Shown piece after piece: positions 57,501 to 64,000 of a DNA stretch of 64,000 nt. Origin of the DNA: Synechococcales cyanobacterium CNB (lineage in GTDB: Bacteria; Planctomycetota; Phycisphaerae; Phycisphaerales; UBA1924); contig SZOZ01000012.1 of the NCBI GenBank assembly GCA_030263455.1, forward strand, positions 1-64,000, written 5' to 3'. The translations under genes and the position numbers were made by a program. The stretch's first letter is position 1. Each line of letters begins with the position of its first letter. The notes under the pieces are model-generated. The model was not told the DNA's origin and did no database searches. It saw only the letters and a list, made by a program, of their open reading frames with translations.

Positions 57501-57596
57501 CCGGACCTCGCCCTCCACCGCCGCTGCAAGTTCGCGTCCAAGCCCGTCGAGGCCCGCGTGAATAGAACCCCCGTCGAGCACCGGCAGCCGTGCCAT
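54576..57596 (-). CDS. FAD- and Fe-S-containing dehydrogenase (GlcD-GlcF-type fusion)
   Basis: This 1006-residue protein is a fusion of an FAD-linked oxidase (GlcD-like) and an Fe-S subunit (GlcF-like). An FAD-binding PCMH domain is seen in LPILPRGGGTSLAGQCTN and ATSRHANVGGCIGNNAAGAR. A C-terminal FAD oxidase cap follows. The Fe-S part has CNGAGVCRKKRGGTMCPSYM and CLSCKACKAECPSNVD (one classic 4Fe-4S motif). Two CCG domains are visible in DAGCCGRAM and DAGCCGMAGSFGY. Such enzymes oxidise D-lactate, glycolate or 2-hydroxyglutarate and feed electrons to quinones. ATG 57596 follows GGAGGT. Confidence 0.93.
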   Translation of the reverse strand: MARLPVLDGGSIHAGLDGLGRELAAAVEGEVRLGLHDRMLYATDASLYQVEPLAVVIPASVKDAVRAVQFCASRGLPILPRGGGTSLAGQCTNRAVVIDFSVNCRGVPSVDAGARRCRVEPGVCVDELNERLAPLGLFWPPDPATSRHANVGGCIGNNAAGARSIRYGRTSENLLSIEACLADGTQVRFGPGAARVQPRVADLTGGVVEIVRAQAGLIRERYPKTVRRNAGYGLDEVLRQLDAGVPPLDVNLAPMLCGSEGTLAVTLGAELLLSPLPVARGLAVVGFASLDEAVEKVAPILALRPTAVELLDDMVLSLARANPGCSRLLDVLPMVNGVTPAAVLYVEFSAERDRGEIDAGFAALRGLLPGVPAMLHVEPSAMLRAWALRKAGEPLLHGVPGDRKPVTFVEDNAVPVERLAEFVRRFREIVTRHGTKAAYWAHASVGVLHVRPMIDLHDESDLALLRSIAVEVADLARDLGGVMSGEHGDGRVRSPLIERFYGPELVRAFREVKTLFDPQNLLNPGNIVAPLGAGDALGRGGPGVESITEKLRVRPICADVRAPIVDTYFDYAGQHGFGGAVEQCNGAGVCRKKRGGTMCPSYMGTLDERHSTRGRGNALRLAITGQFPGGEVGSPAWNDAETLATLDLCLSCKACKAECPSNVDVAKLKAEYLAQGYRARGGAPFVARVFGRVRELSRVASLTPRLANAVNRTGVARRMAERLLGIDRRRTLPEFAAPLHRRVRGRVIRRPDDLRGGAQTVVVFGDCFTLYGERGLGEAAVRVLSAFGYRVALADAGCCGRAMISTGLLEDARTTIDRTINRLLPWLEDDRAESILVLEPSCLSAIRDDWLSLRTTTPIEVRRRIAAHAVLVEEFLEQRWGNHPNRSEVEAALAARPGGARMLFHAHCHQKSLWGQESSGALLRRIVGDGLTTLDAGCCGMAGSFGYTTGRYDLSMRIGDLALFPAVRGDPGATVVATGTSCRHQLKDGVGVRALHPVEWLASMLD

Positions 57597-57737
57597 GCGA
57601 CCTCCCGCGCCACTATACGGCACGGCAGGTCGTGTCACGCCCGCGCAACACACCCGCCAGTCGGCACCCGCTCCAAGCCCACGGCGGTACCTAGGCTGCG
57701 CCGGGCCTGATCACACGCCCGAGCCAGGAGACGAACC

Positions 57738-59816
57738 GTGAAACACTCGACCGCCGCGCTCGTGCTCGCCGCCGGGATGGTGCTCGCCGCGCCGCACGCC
57801 GCCCTCGCCATCGGCGACGGGGCCGACTCGCTGCCCATCAGCCAGATCACGCTCTACCGATCGGGGGTCGGCTCGTTCGTTCGGCAGGGCGTCGTCGAGG
57901 GTGACGCGCAGGCCAGCCTCCGCTTCCGCACCGAGCAGGTGAACGACATCCTCAAGTCGATGGTCGTGCTCGACCTCGACGGCGGCACGGTGGCCGGTGT
58001 GACCTACGCCTCGAAGGAGCCGCTGGAACGCCGCCTGCGGGCGTTCGCGGTGGACATCTCCGATGACCCGAGCCGGGCCGTCCTGCTCACGCGACTGCGA
58101 GGGGCCCAGGTGCTCGTGCGCACGACGGAAGGCGAAGAGCGCGGGGCCGTGCTGGGCGTCGAGGCGCGGAACGTCGTGCATCCCCAGACGAACCGTTCGA
58201 CGGTCGAGCACTCGCTGAACCTGCTCACGGCCCAGGGTGTGCGGACCGTGCAACTCGACTCGGTGCGCTCGTTCCAGGTGCTCGACGCAGCCCTCGCCGA
58301 CGAACTGAACAAGGCCCTCGCCGCGCTGGCCGAGCACCGGGCGGACACGACGAAGTCGGTGGCGATCGACTTTACAGGTCGCGGGTCGCGCCGCGTGGTC
58401 ATCGCCTATGTGCAGGAGACGCCGGTGTGGAAGACCTCGTACCGGCTGGTGCTGCCCGAGGAGGGCGGCGATGCCGGGCCGCGGCTCCAGGGGTGGGCCA
58501 TCGTCGAGAACACCACGGATGAGGACTGGCAGAACGTGCGGCTGGCGCTCGTCGCCGGCCAGCCGGTGAGTTTCCGCATGGACCTCTACGAGCCGCTGTA
58601 CCTCGACCGCCCCGAGGTGCCCGTGCCCGTCGCGTCCGGGGTCACGCCGCGCGAATACGCCGCCGGCGTCGGCAAAAGCCCGATGCGTGATGCACAGGAG
58701 GAGAGCGCGACCGAGAGGAGGCGAGGAGCCACGGCGCGTCTCCTCATGCCGGGAGCGCCCACCGCCGCGATGGACAAGGAGGCGGGTGACTTCTCGGCCG
58801 GGTTCACGGCGGAGATGCTCGGGCGCTACGTCGCCGGCTCGCGTGCCACCGCCGCGCAGGAGGGCGAGGTTTTCCAGTACGTCCTCGATACGCCGGTCAC
58901 GGTCGCGCGCCAGCAGTCCGCCATGCTGCCGATCCTCTCCGCCCTGATCGACGCCCGACGCGTCAGCATCTTCAACCGCAACGACGGCCTCTCCAGCCCC
59001 ATGCGCGGCGTCGAGATCACGAACACCAGCGACCTGCAACTCATGCCAGGCCCGATCGCCGTCTTCGACGGCGCGGCCTACGCGGGCGACGCCCAGATCG
59101 GCCACGTCCCCGCGGGCGACAAACGCCTCCTCGCCTACGCCGTCGATCTGGACGTGGCCGCGACGACCACCGACCGGGGTGCATCCTCGGTGCGCAAGGT
59201 CCGGATCGTGGACGGGCTGATCGAGCAGACGACCCAGCAGCAGCAGACGGTCGAGTACGCGTTCGAGAACAAGGATCGCGAGCAGGGGCGAACCATCATC
59301 GTCGAGCACCCGCGACTCGAGGGCTGGGAACTCGTGGACACCGCCGAGCCGAAGGAACGCACACAGGACACGCTGCGTTTTGAGGTGTCGGCCAAGGCCA
59401 ACGACACGGCGAAACTGGCCGTGACGCAGCAGATCGTGCAGAGCCAACGGCTCGAGCTGCTCTCCTACGACCTGCCCACGCTGCTGGCGCACCAGCAGGC
59501 GGGGCGTGCATCGGCGAAGGTCGTCGAGGCGTTCCGGGAGGCCGCCCGGCGGCAGGCCCTCGTCCAGGAGGCGGAGAGGACGATCGCCCGGCTCCAGAAC
59601 GAGCGCAATGAGATCAACACCGACCAGCAGCGCGTCCGCCAGAACATGCAGACCGTGGACCGCCAGAGCGACCTCTACACGCGCTACGTCAAGCGGCTCT
59701 CCGACCAGGAAACCCGCCTCGAACAGATCGGCGCGGAGATCACGCAGGCGACGAACGAGCGCGAACGCCTCCGGGCGGAACTGGCCGCGTACCTGCGGAG
59801 TCTGAACGTCGAGTGA
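57738..59816 (+). CDS. DUF4139-domain exported protein
   Basis: This 692-residue protein has a signal peptide (ALVLAAGMVLAAPHAALA), beta-rich sequence beginning PISQITLYRSGVGSFVRQG, the DUF4139 region (VQETPVWKTSYRLVLPEEGG, then GWAIVENTTDEDWQNVRLAL) and a C-terminal coiled coil (NEINTDQQRVRQNMQTVDRQ). DUF4139 proteins are widespread, exported and of unknown function; some are annotated as mucoidy-inhibitor homologues. ATG 57738 fits the signal peptide. It is divergent from the FAD dehydrogenase gene. Confidence 0.88.
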   Translation: MKHSTAALVLAAGMVLAAPHAALAIGDGADSLPISQITLYRSGVGSFVRQGVVEGDAQASLRFRTEQVNDILKSMVVLDLDGGTVAGVTYASKEPLERRLRAFAVDISDDPSRAVLLTRLRGAQVLVRTTEGEERGAVLGVEARNVVHPQTNRSTVEHSLNLLTAQGVRTVQLDSVRSFQVLDAALADELNKALAALAEHRADTTKSVAIDFTGRGSRRVVIAYVQETPVWKTSYRLVLPEEGGDAGPRLQGWAIVENTTDEDWQNVRLALVAGQPVSFRMDLYEPLYLDRPEVPVPVASGVTPREYAAGVGKSPMRDAQEESATERRRGATARLLMPGAPTAAMDKEAGDFSAGFTAEMLGRYVAGSRATAAQEGEVFQYVLDTPVTVARQQSAMLPILSALIDARRVSIFNRNDGLSSPMRGVEITNTSDLQLMPGPIAVFDGAAYAGDAQIGHVPAGDKRLLAYAVDLDVAATTTDRGASSVRKVRIVDGLIEQTTQQQQTVEYAFENKDREQGRTIIVEHPRLEGWELVDTAEPKERTQDTLRFEVSAKANDTAKLAVTQQIVQSQRLELLSYDLPTLLAHQQAGRASAKVVEAFREAARRQALVQEAERTIARLQNERNEINTDQQRVRQNMQTVDRQSDLYTRYVKRLSDQETRLEQIGAEITQATNERERLRAELAAYLRSLNVE

Positions 59817-59869
59817 ACAAACGAGCCGCGACCGTGAGGGAGCGGTTCACCCTCACACGGCTTCACCCT

Positions 59870-60379
59870 TCACTCCGTCAACCACGCCAGCGCGATCTGC
59901 ACCATTACCACGGCCAGCGCGGCCGCCATGACGAGCAGCACGACCGGGTGCGCGGGCGTGCGCTCGCGCTGAGCCGGCCGCACGAGCCGGAGCCGCGGCT
60001 CGACGCTCGGGCCGTGCAGCCCTTCGCCCAGTCGGGCCGCGTCCTGCACGATGGCGATCACGAGGTTCGTGTCGAACGGGCGCAGGCCGAGGTTCACGCC
60101 CAGCGCGACGAGGCGGTCGCGCTTCTCCGGCGGCAGGACGGCGGCACGACCGCCCTCCAGCGAGGCCGCCACTCGGACCGCCATCGCCCAGCGGGCGTCT
60201 GACGCGGTCAGCGCGGCCGCGGAGCGGTTCTCGACCTCGACCGCGTGGGCCGCGTCCGCCCATCGGATGTCCGGGGCAGCGTCGTCCGTGCGCACCGTTC
60301 GCCGACGCGGCAACGTCCCGGCGTTGACCACTCGCAACGCGGGCACGCCGGATCGGGACTGAAAACGCGGGTCCGTCAC
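59870..60379 (-). CDS. Tail-anchored membrane protein, unknown function
   Basis: This 169-residue protein is not recognised. Most of it is soluble (a helical region at about residues 55-125), with one membrane helix at the very C-terminus (VVLLVMAAALAVVMVQIALA). The GTG at 60379 is the only start with a full reading frame here; no strong Shine-Dalgarno is seen. It is convergent with the DUF4139 gene and divergent from the next gene. The coding call rests on the long frame and the clear anchor. Confidence 0.6.
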   Translation of the reverse strand: MTDPRFQSRSGVPALRVVNAGTLPRRRTVRTDDAAPDIRWADAAHAVEVENRSAAALTASDARWAMAVRVAASLEGGRAAVLPPEKRDRLVALGVNLGLRPFDTNLVIAIVQDAARLGEGLHGPSVEPRLRLVRPAQRERTPAHPVVLLVMAAALAVVMVQIALAWLTE

Positions 60380-60527
60380 TCGCCATTTCTACGGGCGAAC
60401 GGTGTGCCCGGCTCGCAGCATGCTCCGCCAGGCGCACAATCGCCGTTATTGGGACTCGCCCCGCGGCCGATACACTTCCCGCCCGGCACCGCATGACTCC
60501 CCCACGATTCGGCCAGAGAGCCATCGC

Positions 60528-61061
60528 GTGAGCGACCCCCGACCCGCAACGCCCGCTGCGCCGCTGCCCGAGGTCCGCACGCCTCTCGCGCCCGCCGATG
60601 CGCTTGCGCGGCTCTCGACCGCCGCCCGGCGCGGCCGCCTGCCCGACTACCGGCCGGTCGATGACACGGCCTTTGAGGCCGAGGCGTTCGCCACGCCGTT
60701 CACGCACGTCCTCAGGGGACGGTTTGCCGACGGGCAGGACGGCACGACGCGGATCACCTTCGACCTGCGGCGCCCGTGGCCGATGCCGGCGGTCTTCGCG
60801 GTCGTGCTCGCCGTCACGGTCTGGCCGGGCGTGCTGCTGACGGACTCGCTGCTGGCGACGTACTGGCCGGCCTACGGCGGATGGACGACGCGCATGCCGT
60901 GGCTGACCTACGCCTGGTACCTGCCGCTGACGGCCCTCCCGCTGCCGTGGGCGTGGCGTGCGTGCGTGCGCCGGTCGGCGGCGATGGCGCGCGAGTCCGC
61001 CCGCGAGACGATCTCGAAGATCGCCCGCGAGACGGACGGCACGCTGGCCGGCGCGGCGTGA
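60528..61061 (+). CDS. Membrane protein, unknown function
   Basis: This 177-residue protein is not recognised. A cytoplasmic region of about 80 residues (LARLSTAARRGRLPDYRPVD) precedes two hydrophobic helices (MPAVFAVVLAVTVWPGVLLT and WLTYAWYLPLTALPLPWAWR) and a charged tail with RESARETISKIARETDG. The start at GTG 60528 has AGAGAG upstream; the frame is open further upstream but lacks structure. It is convergent with the AGCS symporter gene. Confidence 0.65.
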   Translation: MSDPRPATPAAPLPEVRTPLAPADALARLSTAARRGRLPDYRPVDDTAFEAEAFATPFTHVLRGRFADGQDGTTRITFDLRRPWPMPAVFAVVLAVTVWPGVLLTDSLLATYWPAYGGWTTRMPWLTYAWYLPLTALPLPWAWRACVRRSAAMARESARETISKIARETDGTLAGAA

Positions 61062-61079
61062 TGCGCGCCGGGTTGCACG

Positions 61080-62978
61080 TCACTTGACGTCCTTGCCCTC
61101 GACCACGTCCAGCGGCTTCGGATAGGGGTGACCGACGAACTCGCCCCGCTTCAACTTGCCGATGTACGTGTGGTAGGCCTTCATCGCCTGCGACCCGAAG
61201 ATGAGCATGATCGGGATGTTGGCGAAGAGCATGACGCCCGTGCCGAGCGCGGTCCACGAGTCGAGCTGGGCGTCCGTGCGGATGAAGCCGAGCGTCGAGA
61301 TGATGATGAGTGCGCAATAGCACACCTTGTAGAGCATGACGCCCCCGTTGCCGACGAGGTAGACGATCCCCTGCTCGCCGTAGTAGGCCCAGGAGATCAT
61401 GGTTGAGACGGCGAAGAGCCAGCATGCGATGGTGACGAGCCACATCCCCAGGCCCGGCATCACGCGGTCGAAGGCGTGTCCGGTCAGGGCGGCACCGACG
61501 AAATCGTTGTAGAGACCCGGGCTGTCGAGTCGCGGCTCGTTGGGGGATGAGTACGGGGCCCAGGCGATGCGCAGCGTGCCGTTCACGTCCTGAACCAACC
61601 CTCGGAGGCGGTGCAGATCGCGGCCGGTGCGCGAGTCGTGGTCGCCGTGGACGATCATGAACACCGTGTTGCCCGCACGCCACGCCCCGCTGATGCGCCT
61701 GGCCTCGGCCGTCTTCTCCGGAACGCCCTCGGTCCGGGGCACCCACCGGGACGGGTCCGTCCCGAGCGCGACGACGGCGGAACGCGGCCAGACCTTGTAC
61801 GCGGGTTCGCCCGGGCCGGTCTCGCCGTTGAGGAAGGCTACTTCCGATTCGCTCTCACCGATGAGCACGCCGTGGATGGTCCGCGATCGGGTTCCCTCCT
61901 GCACGGTCAGTGCGTGGGCGTTCACGAGGGCGGGCATCGAGTCAAAGGTCGCTTCCGCTTCGCGGTTCCACGCGCCGCTGAGCAGGATGACGAGCGTCGT
62001 CAGGGTGCAGACGACGATGGTGTCGATGAACGGCTCGAGGCCCGAGACGACGCCCTCGCGGACCGGCTCGTTCGTCTTGGCGGCGGAGTGGGCGATGGGG
62101 GCCGACCCCTGGCCCGACTCGGACGAGAACAACGCCCGCTTCATGCCCCACAGGAAGGCGTACCCGGCGGTGCCGCCGAGGAACGCGCCGCCGGCCTCGG
62201 CGGGCGTGAAGGCCGAGACGACGATGAGTTTCAGCATGTTCGGGATGTCGCCGATGTGCACGACGAGGACGTACACCGCCGCCAGCAGGTACAGGATGCA
62301 CATGAGCGGCACCAGCCGCCCGGCCACCGCGCCGATGCGCTTGATGCCCCCGATGATGACCATGCCGACGAGGATCGCGAGGATCACGCCGACCACGAAC
62401 TTCGGCACGGCCGGGAAGTAGCTGTTGGTGATCTCGGCGACGTTCCAGGCCTGGAACATGTTGCCGCCGGTGATCGCCGAGATGATGAGCGTGACGCAGA
62501 AGATGCCGCCGACGATCGCGCCCAGCGGCTTGAGCGCGGGGCTCCACTTCTCGAAGCCCTTCTGCGCCACCCACATCGGCCCGCCGTGCGGGTTCTCGGG
62601 GTCGTCGGTGTTGCGGTAGAGCATGGCGAGCGTGACCTCGGTCATCTTCAACGCCATGCCGAAGATGCCCACCATCCACATCCAGAAGACCGCGCCTGGC
62701 CCGCCCAGCGCGATGGCCAGCGCGACGCCGCCGATGTTGCCCAGCCCCACCGTCGCCGAGAGCGCGGTCGAGAGCGCCTGGAAGTGGTTGATCGCGCCCG
62801 GGTCGGCCTTGTTGTCGTACTTGCCGCGGATCACCTGCACGCCGTGCGTCAGCGCGCGGTACTGCCCGAAGCCGGACCAGATTGTGAACAGCACGCCCGT
62901 GGCGAGCACGATGTACAGGACGTAGTCGTGCCAGAGCACGCCGTTGATCACGTCGATGAAGTCGGTCAGGGCTTGCAT
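61080..62978 (-). CDS. AGCS sodium:alanine symporter with a large inserted loop
   Basis: This 632-residue protein belongs to the alanine/glycine:cation symporter family: TALSATVGLGNIGGVALAI near residue 70, GGPGAVFWMWMVGIFGMALK, a GGPMWVAQKGF segment, SAPIAHSAAKTNEPVREGVV and WLFAVSTMISWAYYGEQGIV. Family members are normally about 450-500 residues. Here about 135 extra residues lie between GAWNREAEATFDSM and the GLYNDFVGAALTG segment (about residues 338-480). The insert looks soluble and beta-rich (TVQEGTRSRTIHGVLIGESE), probably on the periplasmic face. ATG 62978 gives a typical N-terminus. Confidence 0.9.
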   Translation of the reverse strand: MQALTDFIDVINGVLWHDYVLYIVLATGVLFTIWSGFGQYRALTHGVQVIRGKYDNKADPGAINHFQALSTALSATVGLGNIGGVALAIALGGPGAVFWMWMVGIFGMALKMTEVTLAMLYRNTDDPENPHGGPMWVAQKGFEKWSPALKPLGAIVGGIFCVTLIISAITGGNMFQAWNVAEITNSYFPAVPKFVVGVILAILVGMVIIGGIKRIGAVAGRLVPLMCILYLLAAVYVLVVHIGDIPNMLKLIVVSAFTPAEAGGAFLGGTAGYAFLWGMKRALFSSESGQGSAPIAHSAAKTNEPVREGVVSGLEPFIDTIVVCTLTTLVILLSGAWNREAEATFDSMPALVNAHALTVQEGTRSRTIHGVLIGESESEVAFLNGETGPGEPAYKVWPRSAVVALGTDPSRWVPRTEGVPEKTAEARRISGAWRAGNTVFMIVHGDHDSRTGRDLHRLRGLVQDVNGTLRIAWAPYSSPNEPRLDSPGLYNDFVGAALTGHAFDRVMPGLGMWLVTIACWLFAVSTMISWAYYGEQGIVYLVGNGGVMLYKVCYCALIIISTLGFIRTDAQLDSWTALGTGVMLFANIPIMLIFGSQAMKAYHTYIGKLKRGEFVGHPYPKPLDVVEGKDVK

Positions 62979-63106
62979 GTCGGCTCCGTGCTGTGGGTCG
63001 CCGGCGCGATGCGGCCCTGGTCCGGCGGGCCGCGCGAGGGCGTCCGTGTCTGTCCCGGGCGCGACCCCCGCCGCCCCGGGCGAGCGGGGAGTATCGTCGA
63101 TCCTGC

Positions 63107-63817
63107 ATGTGGTGTCCAGAGGCCCTGGTCGAGGCCTGCACAGCCGCCCTCCGGGCCGAGGCCCGTCGTCTCGACGCCGAGCAGGCCGTCCACGGCCTCG
63201 ACGCCCTCGACGAGACCGCCTTCCACCCCATCCTCGCCGCCGGCCTCGCGGACGCCGGCTTCGAGGCGCTCCGCGAGCAGCCCTACCCCGGCGAGCCGGC
63301 CCGCCTCGCACGGCACGCCGAGCGGAAGCGGTGCGACCTGGTCGTGCTCGAACGCCCGGGGCTGCGCCTCATGGACGAGACGGTCGAGCTGCGGGAGCGC
63401 GACCGGGCCGCGGGCACCCTCTTCGAGGCGTCCGCCGCGGTTGAGCGCATGCCCCAGGGCGCCGTCCCCCCCTCCGACGCGGCGTGGCTCGAAGTGAAGG
63501 CCGTCGGACAGTTCACCTACGTCGAGGGGTTCGCCGGGCCGAACCGGCGTTACGCCGCCGAGCTGGTCGGCGGTCCGCTCGCCGACGCCCGCAAGCTCGC
63601 CGCCGAACGCGCCATCCGGCTCGCGGGCGTGCTCATCATTCTCTTCACCGCCGACGCTGCGACGGCCGAGCACGACCTGCACGCCCTCGCGCACAAGGCC
63701 CTCGACCGCGACCTGCCCGTCGGCGCGCCGATCCTCGACGGCTTCGGCCTGACCGACCGCATCGGCAACGCGCGGTGCACCGTCGCGCTCCTGCCCGTGC
63801 GACCCGGGCCGGACTGA
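63107..63817 (+). CDS. PD-(D/E)XK nuclease-like protein, unknown function
   Basis: This 236-residue protein lacks a named family but shows a PD-(D/E)XK-type core: KRCDLVVLERPG with Asp77 and AAWLEVKAVGQF with Glu129-x-Lys131. The upstream segment HPILAAGLADAGFEALREQP resembles the helix-strand that precedes the core in many restriction-endonuclease-fold proteins. The later part has AERAIRLAGVLIILFTADAA. ATG 63107 was chosen because earlier codons are Arg/Pro-rich and unstructured. A nuclease or a structural relative without activity are both possible. It is divergent from the symporter gene. Confidence 0.55.
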   Translation: MWCPEALVEACTAALRAEARRLDAEQAVHGLDALDETAFHPILAAGLADAGFEALREQPYPGEPARLARHAERKRCDLVVLERPGLRLMDETVELRERDRAAGTLFEASAAVERMPQGAVPPSDAAWLEVKAVGQFTYVEGFAGPNRRYAAELVGGPLADARKLAAERAIRLAGVLIILFTADAATAEHDLHALAHKALDRDLPVGAPILDGFGLTDRIGNARCTVALLPVRPGPD

Positions 63818-63937
63818 TCGCGCGACGCGGGGTTCATCCGACGATCCCCGGGGATCAGCGATGGATCCCCGGGGTCCAGCGACGGATCCCCGGGGCGCAG
63901 CGGCCGGAACGCAGGGACCGAAGGCAGAACCCGCGGG
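63818..63937. other. Intergenic region with three 21-bp direct repeats
   Basis: Three copies of GATCCCCGGGG lie at 63843, 63864 and 63885, exactly 21 bp apart, and the first is part of a perfect 14-bp palindrome, GATCCCCGGGGATC (63843-63856). The intervening bases (CAGCGATG, CAGCGACG) are also similar. No gene is seen in this 120-bp gap between two converging genes. Confidence 0.7.
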
Positions 63938-64000
63938 TCAGACCGTCTCGGCCGCGACGCTCACCAGCCCGAGCGACTGCTCGACGGCGTCGGCCGCGCT
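63938..64000 (-). CDS. C-terminus of an unidentified gene running off the right edge
   Basis: The minus strand reads an open frame from the window edge to a TGA at 63938-63940, ending in SAADAVEQSLGLVSVAAETV. Only 20 residues are visible, too few to identify the product. The coding nature is inferred from the composition and the plausible helical ending. Confidence 0.35.
   Translation of the reverse strand, partial: SAADAVEQSLGLVSVAAETV

Noticed and set aside
59853-60707. Longer minus-strand open frame of 284 codons overlapping 59870-60379
   Set aside because: It is Arg/Gly-rich without structure; the shorter frame has a clear membrane anchor.

Overview
This 64 kb window is GC-rich chromosomal DNA with long ORFs. 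It most likely comes from a planctomycete, probably a Phycisphaerae-type lineage. That placement is inference. It rests on several 'H-X9-DG' type-II-pseudopilin-like genes that share the leader core [13 protein letters not shown], on short ECF-sigma cassettes, on paired ExbD genes, and on an unusually long CarB. No rRNA or tRNA gene was seen.

Layout. 1-1075 is a CRISPR array running off the left edge (36-bp repeats, 30-bp spacers) with no cas genes inside the window. 1076-2062 has no convincing gene but holds a 21-bp tandem repeat and a long imperfect inverted repeat. 2063-12061 holds a SulP anion transporter divergent from carB, a pseudopilin, a CPA2-like membrane protein, 6-phosphogluconate dehydrogenase and an acetyltransferase. 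12093-19570 holds a frameshifted TolC-like outer-membrane lipoprotein, a GH35 beta-galactosidase-like enzyme, a small alarmone hydrolase, an RlmN-type radical-SAM methyltransferase and a pseudopilin. 19724-29074 holds an alpha/beta-hydrolase/ATP-grasp fusion, a pseudopilin with a clear terminator, a RIC-type iron-sulfur repair protein with a visible promoter and dyad, an M19 dipeptidase, an orphan CoA-transferase B subunit and a HAD hydrolase. 29219-31846 is a small operon combining a pseudopilin, a 12-cysteine secreted protein, an anchored protein and a MauE-like membrane protein. 31878-37714 holds an M50 protease, rpmI-rplT, and two ECF sigma cassettes each followed by an overlapping membrane-protein gene.

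38187-48396 is the most system-like region. It is a minus-strand run of eight genes, mostly overlapping by ATGA/GTGA: a membrane-anchored VWA protein whose N-terminal helix resembles that of TonB, an exported protein, ExbB, two ExbD, two very large periplasm-facing proteins and a zinc-ribbon protein. I read it as an ExbB/ExbD-energised envelope machine in which a VWA domain takes the place of the TonB carboxy-terminal domain.

48600-64000 holds pyrH-frr, SppA, a zincin-like metallopeptidase, a MoxR ATPase, a CDGSH protein, a large FAD/Fe-S dehydrogenase, a DUF4139 protein, an AGCS symporter with a large inserted loop and a PD-(D/E)XK-like protein. The window ends in the C-terminus of an unidentified minus-strand gene.
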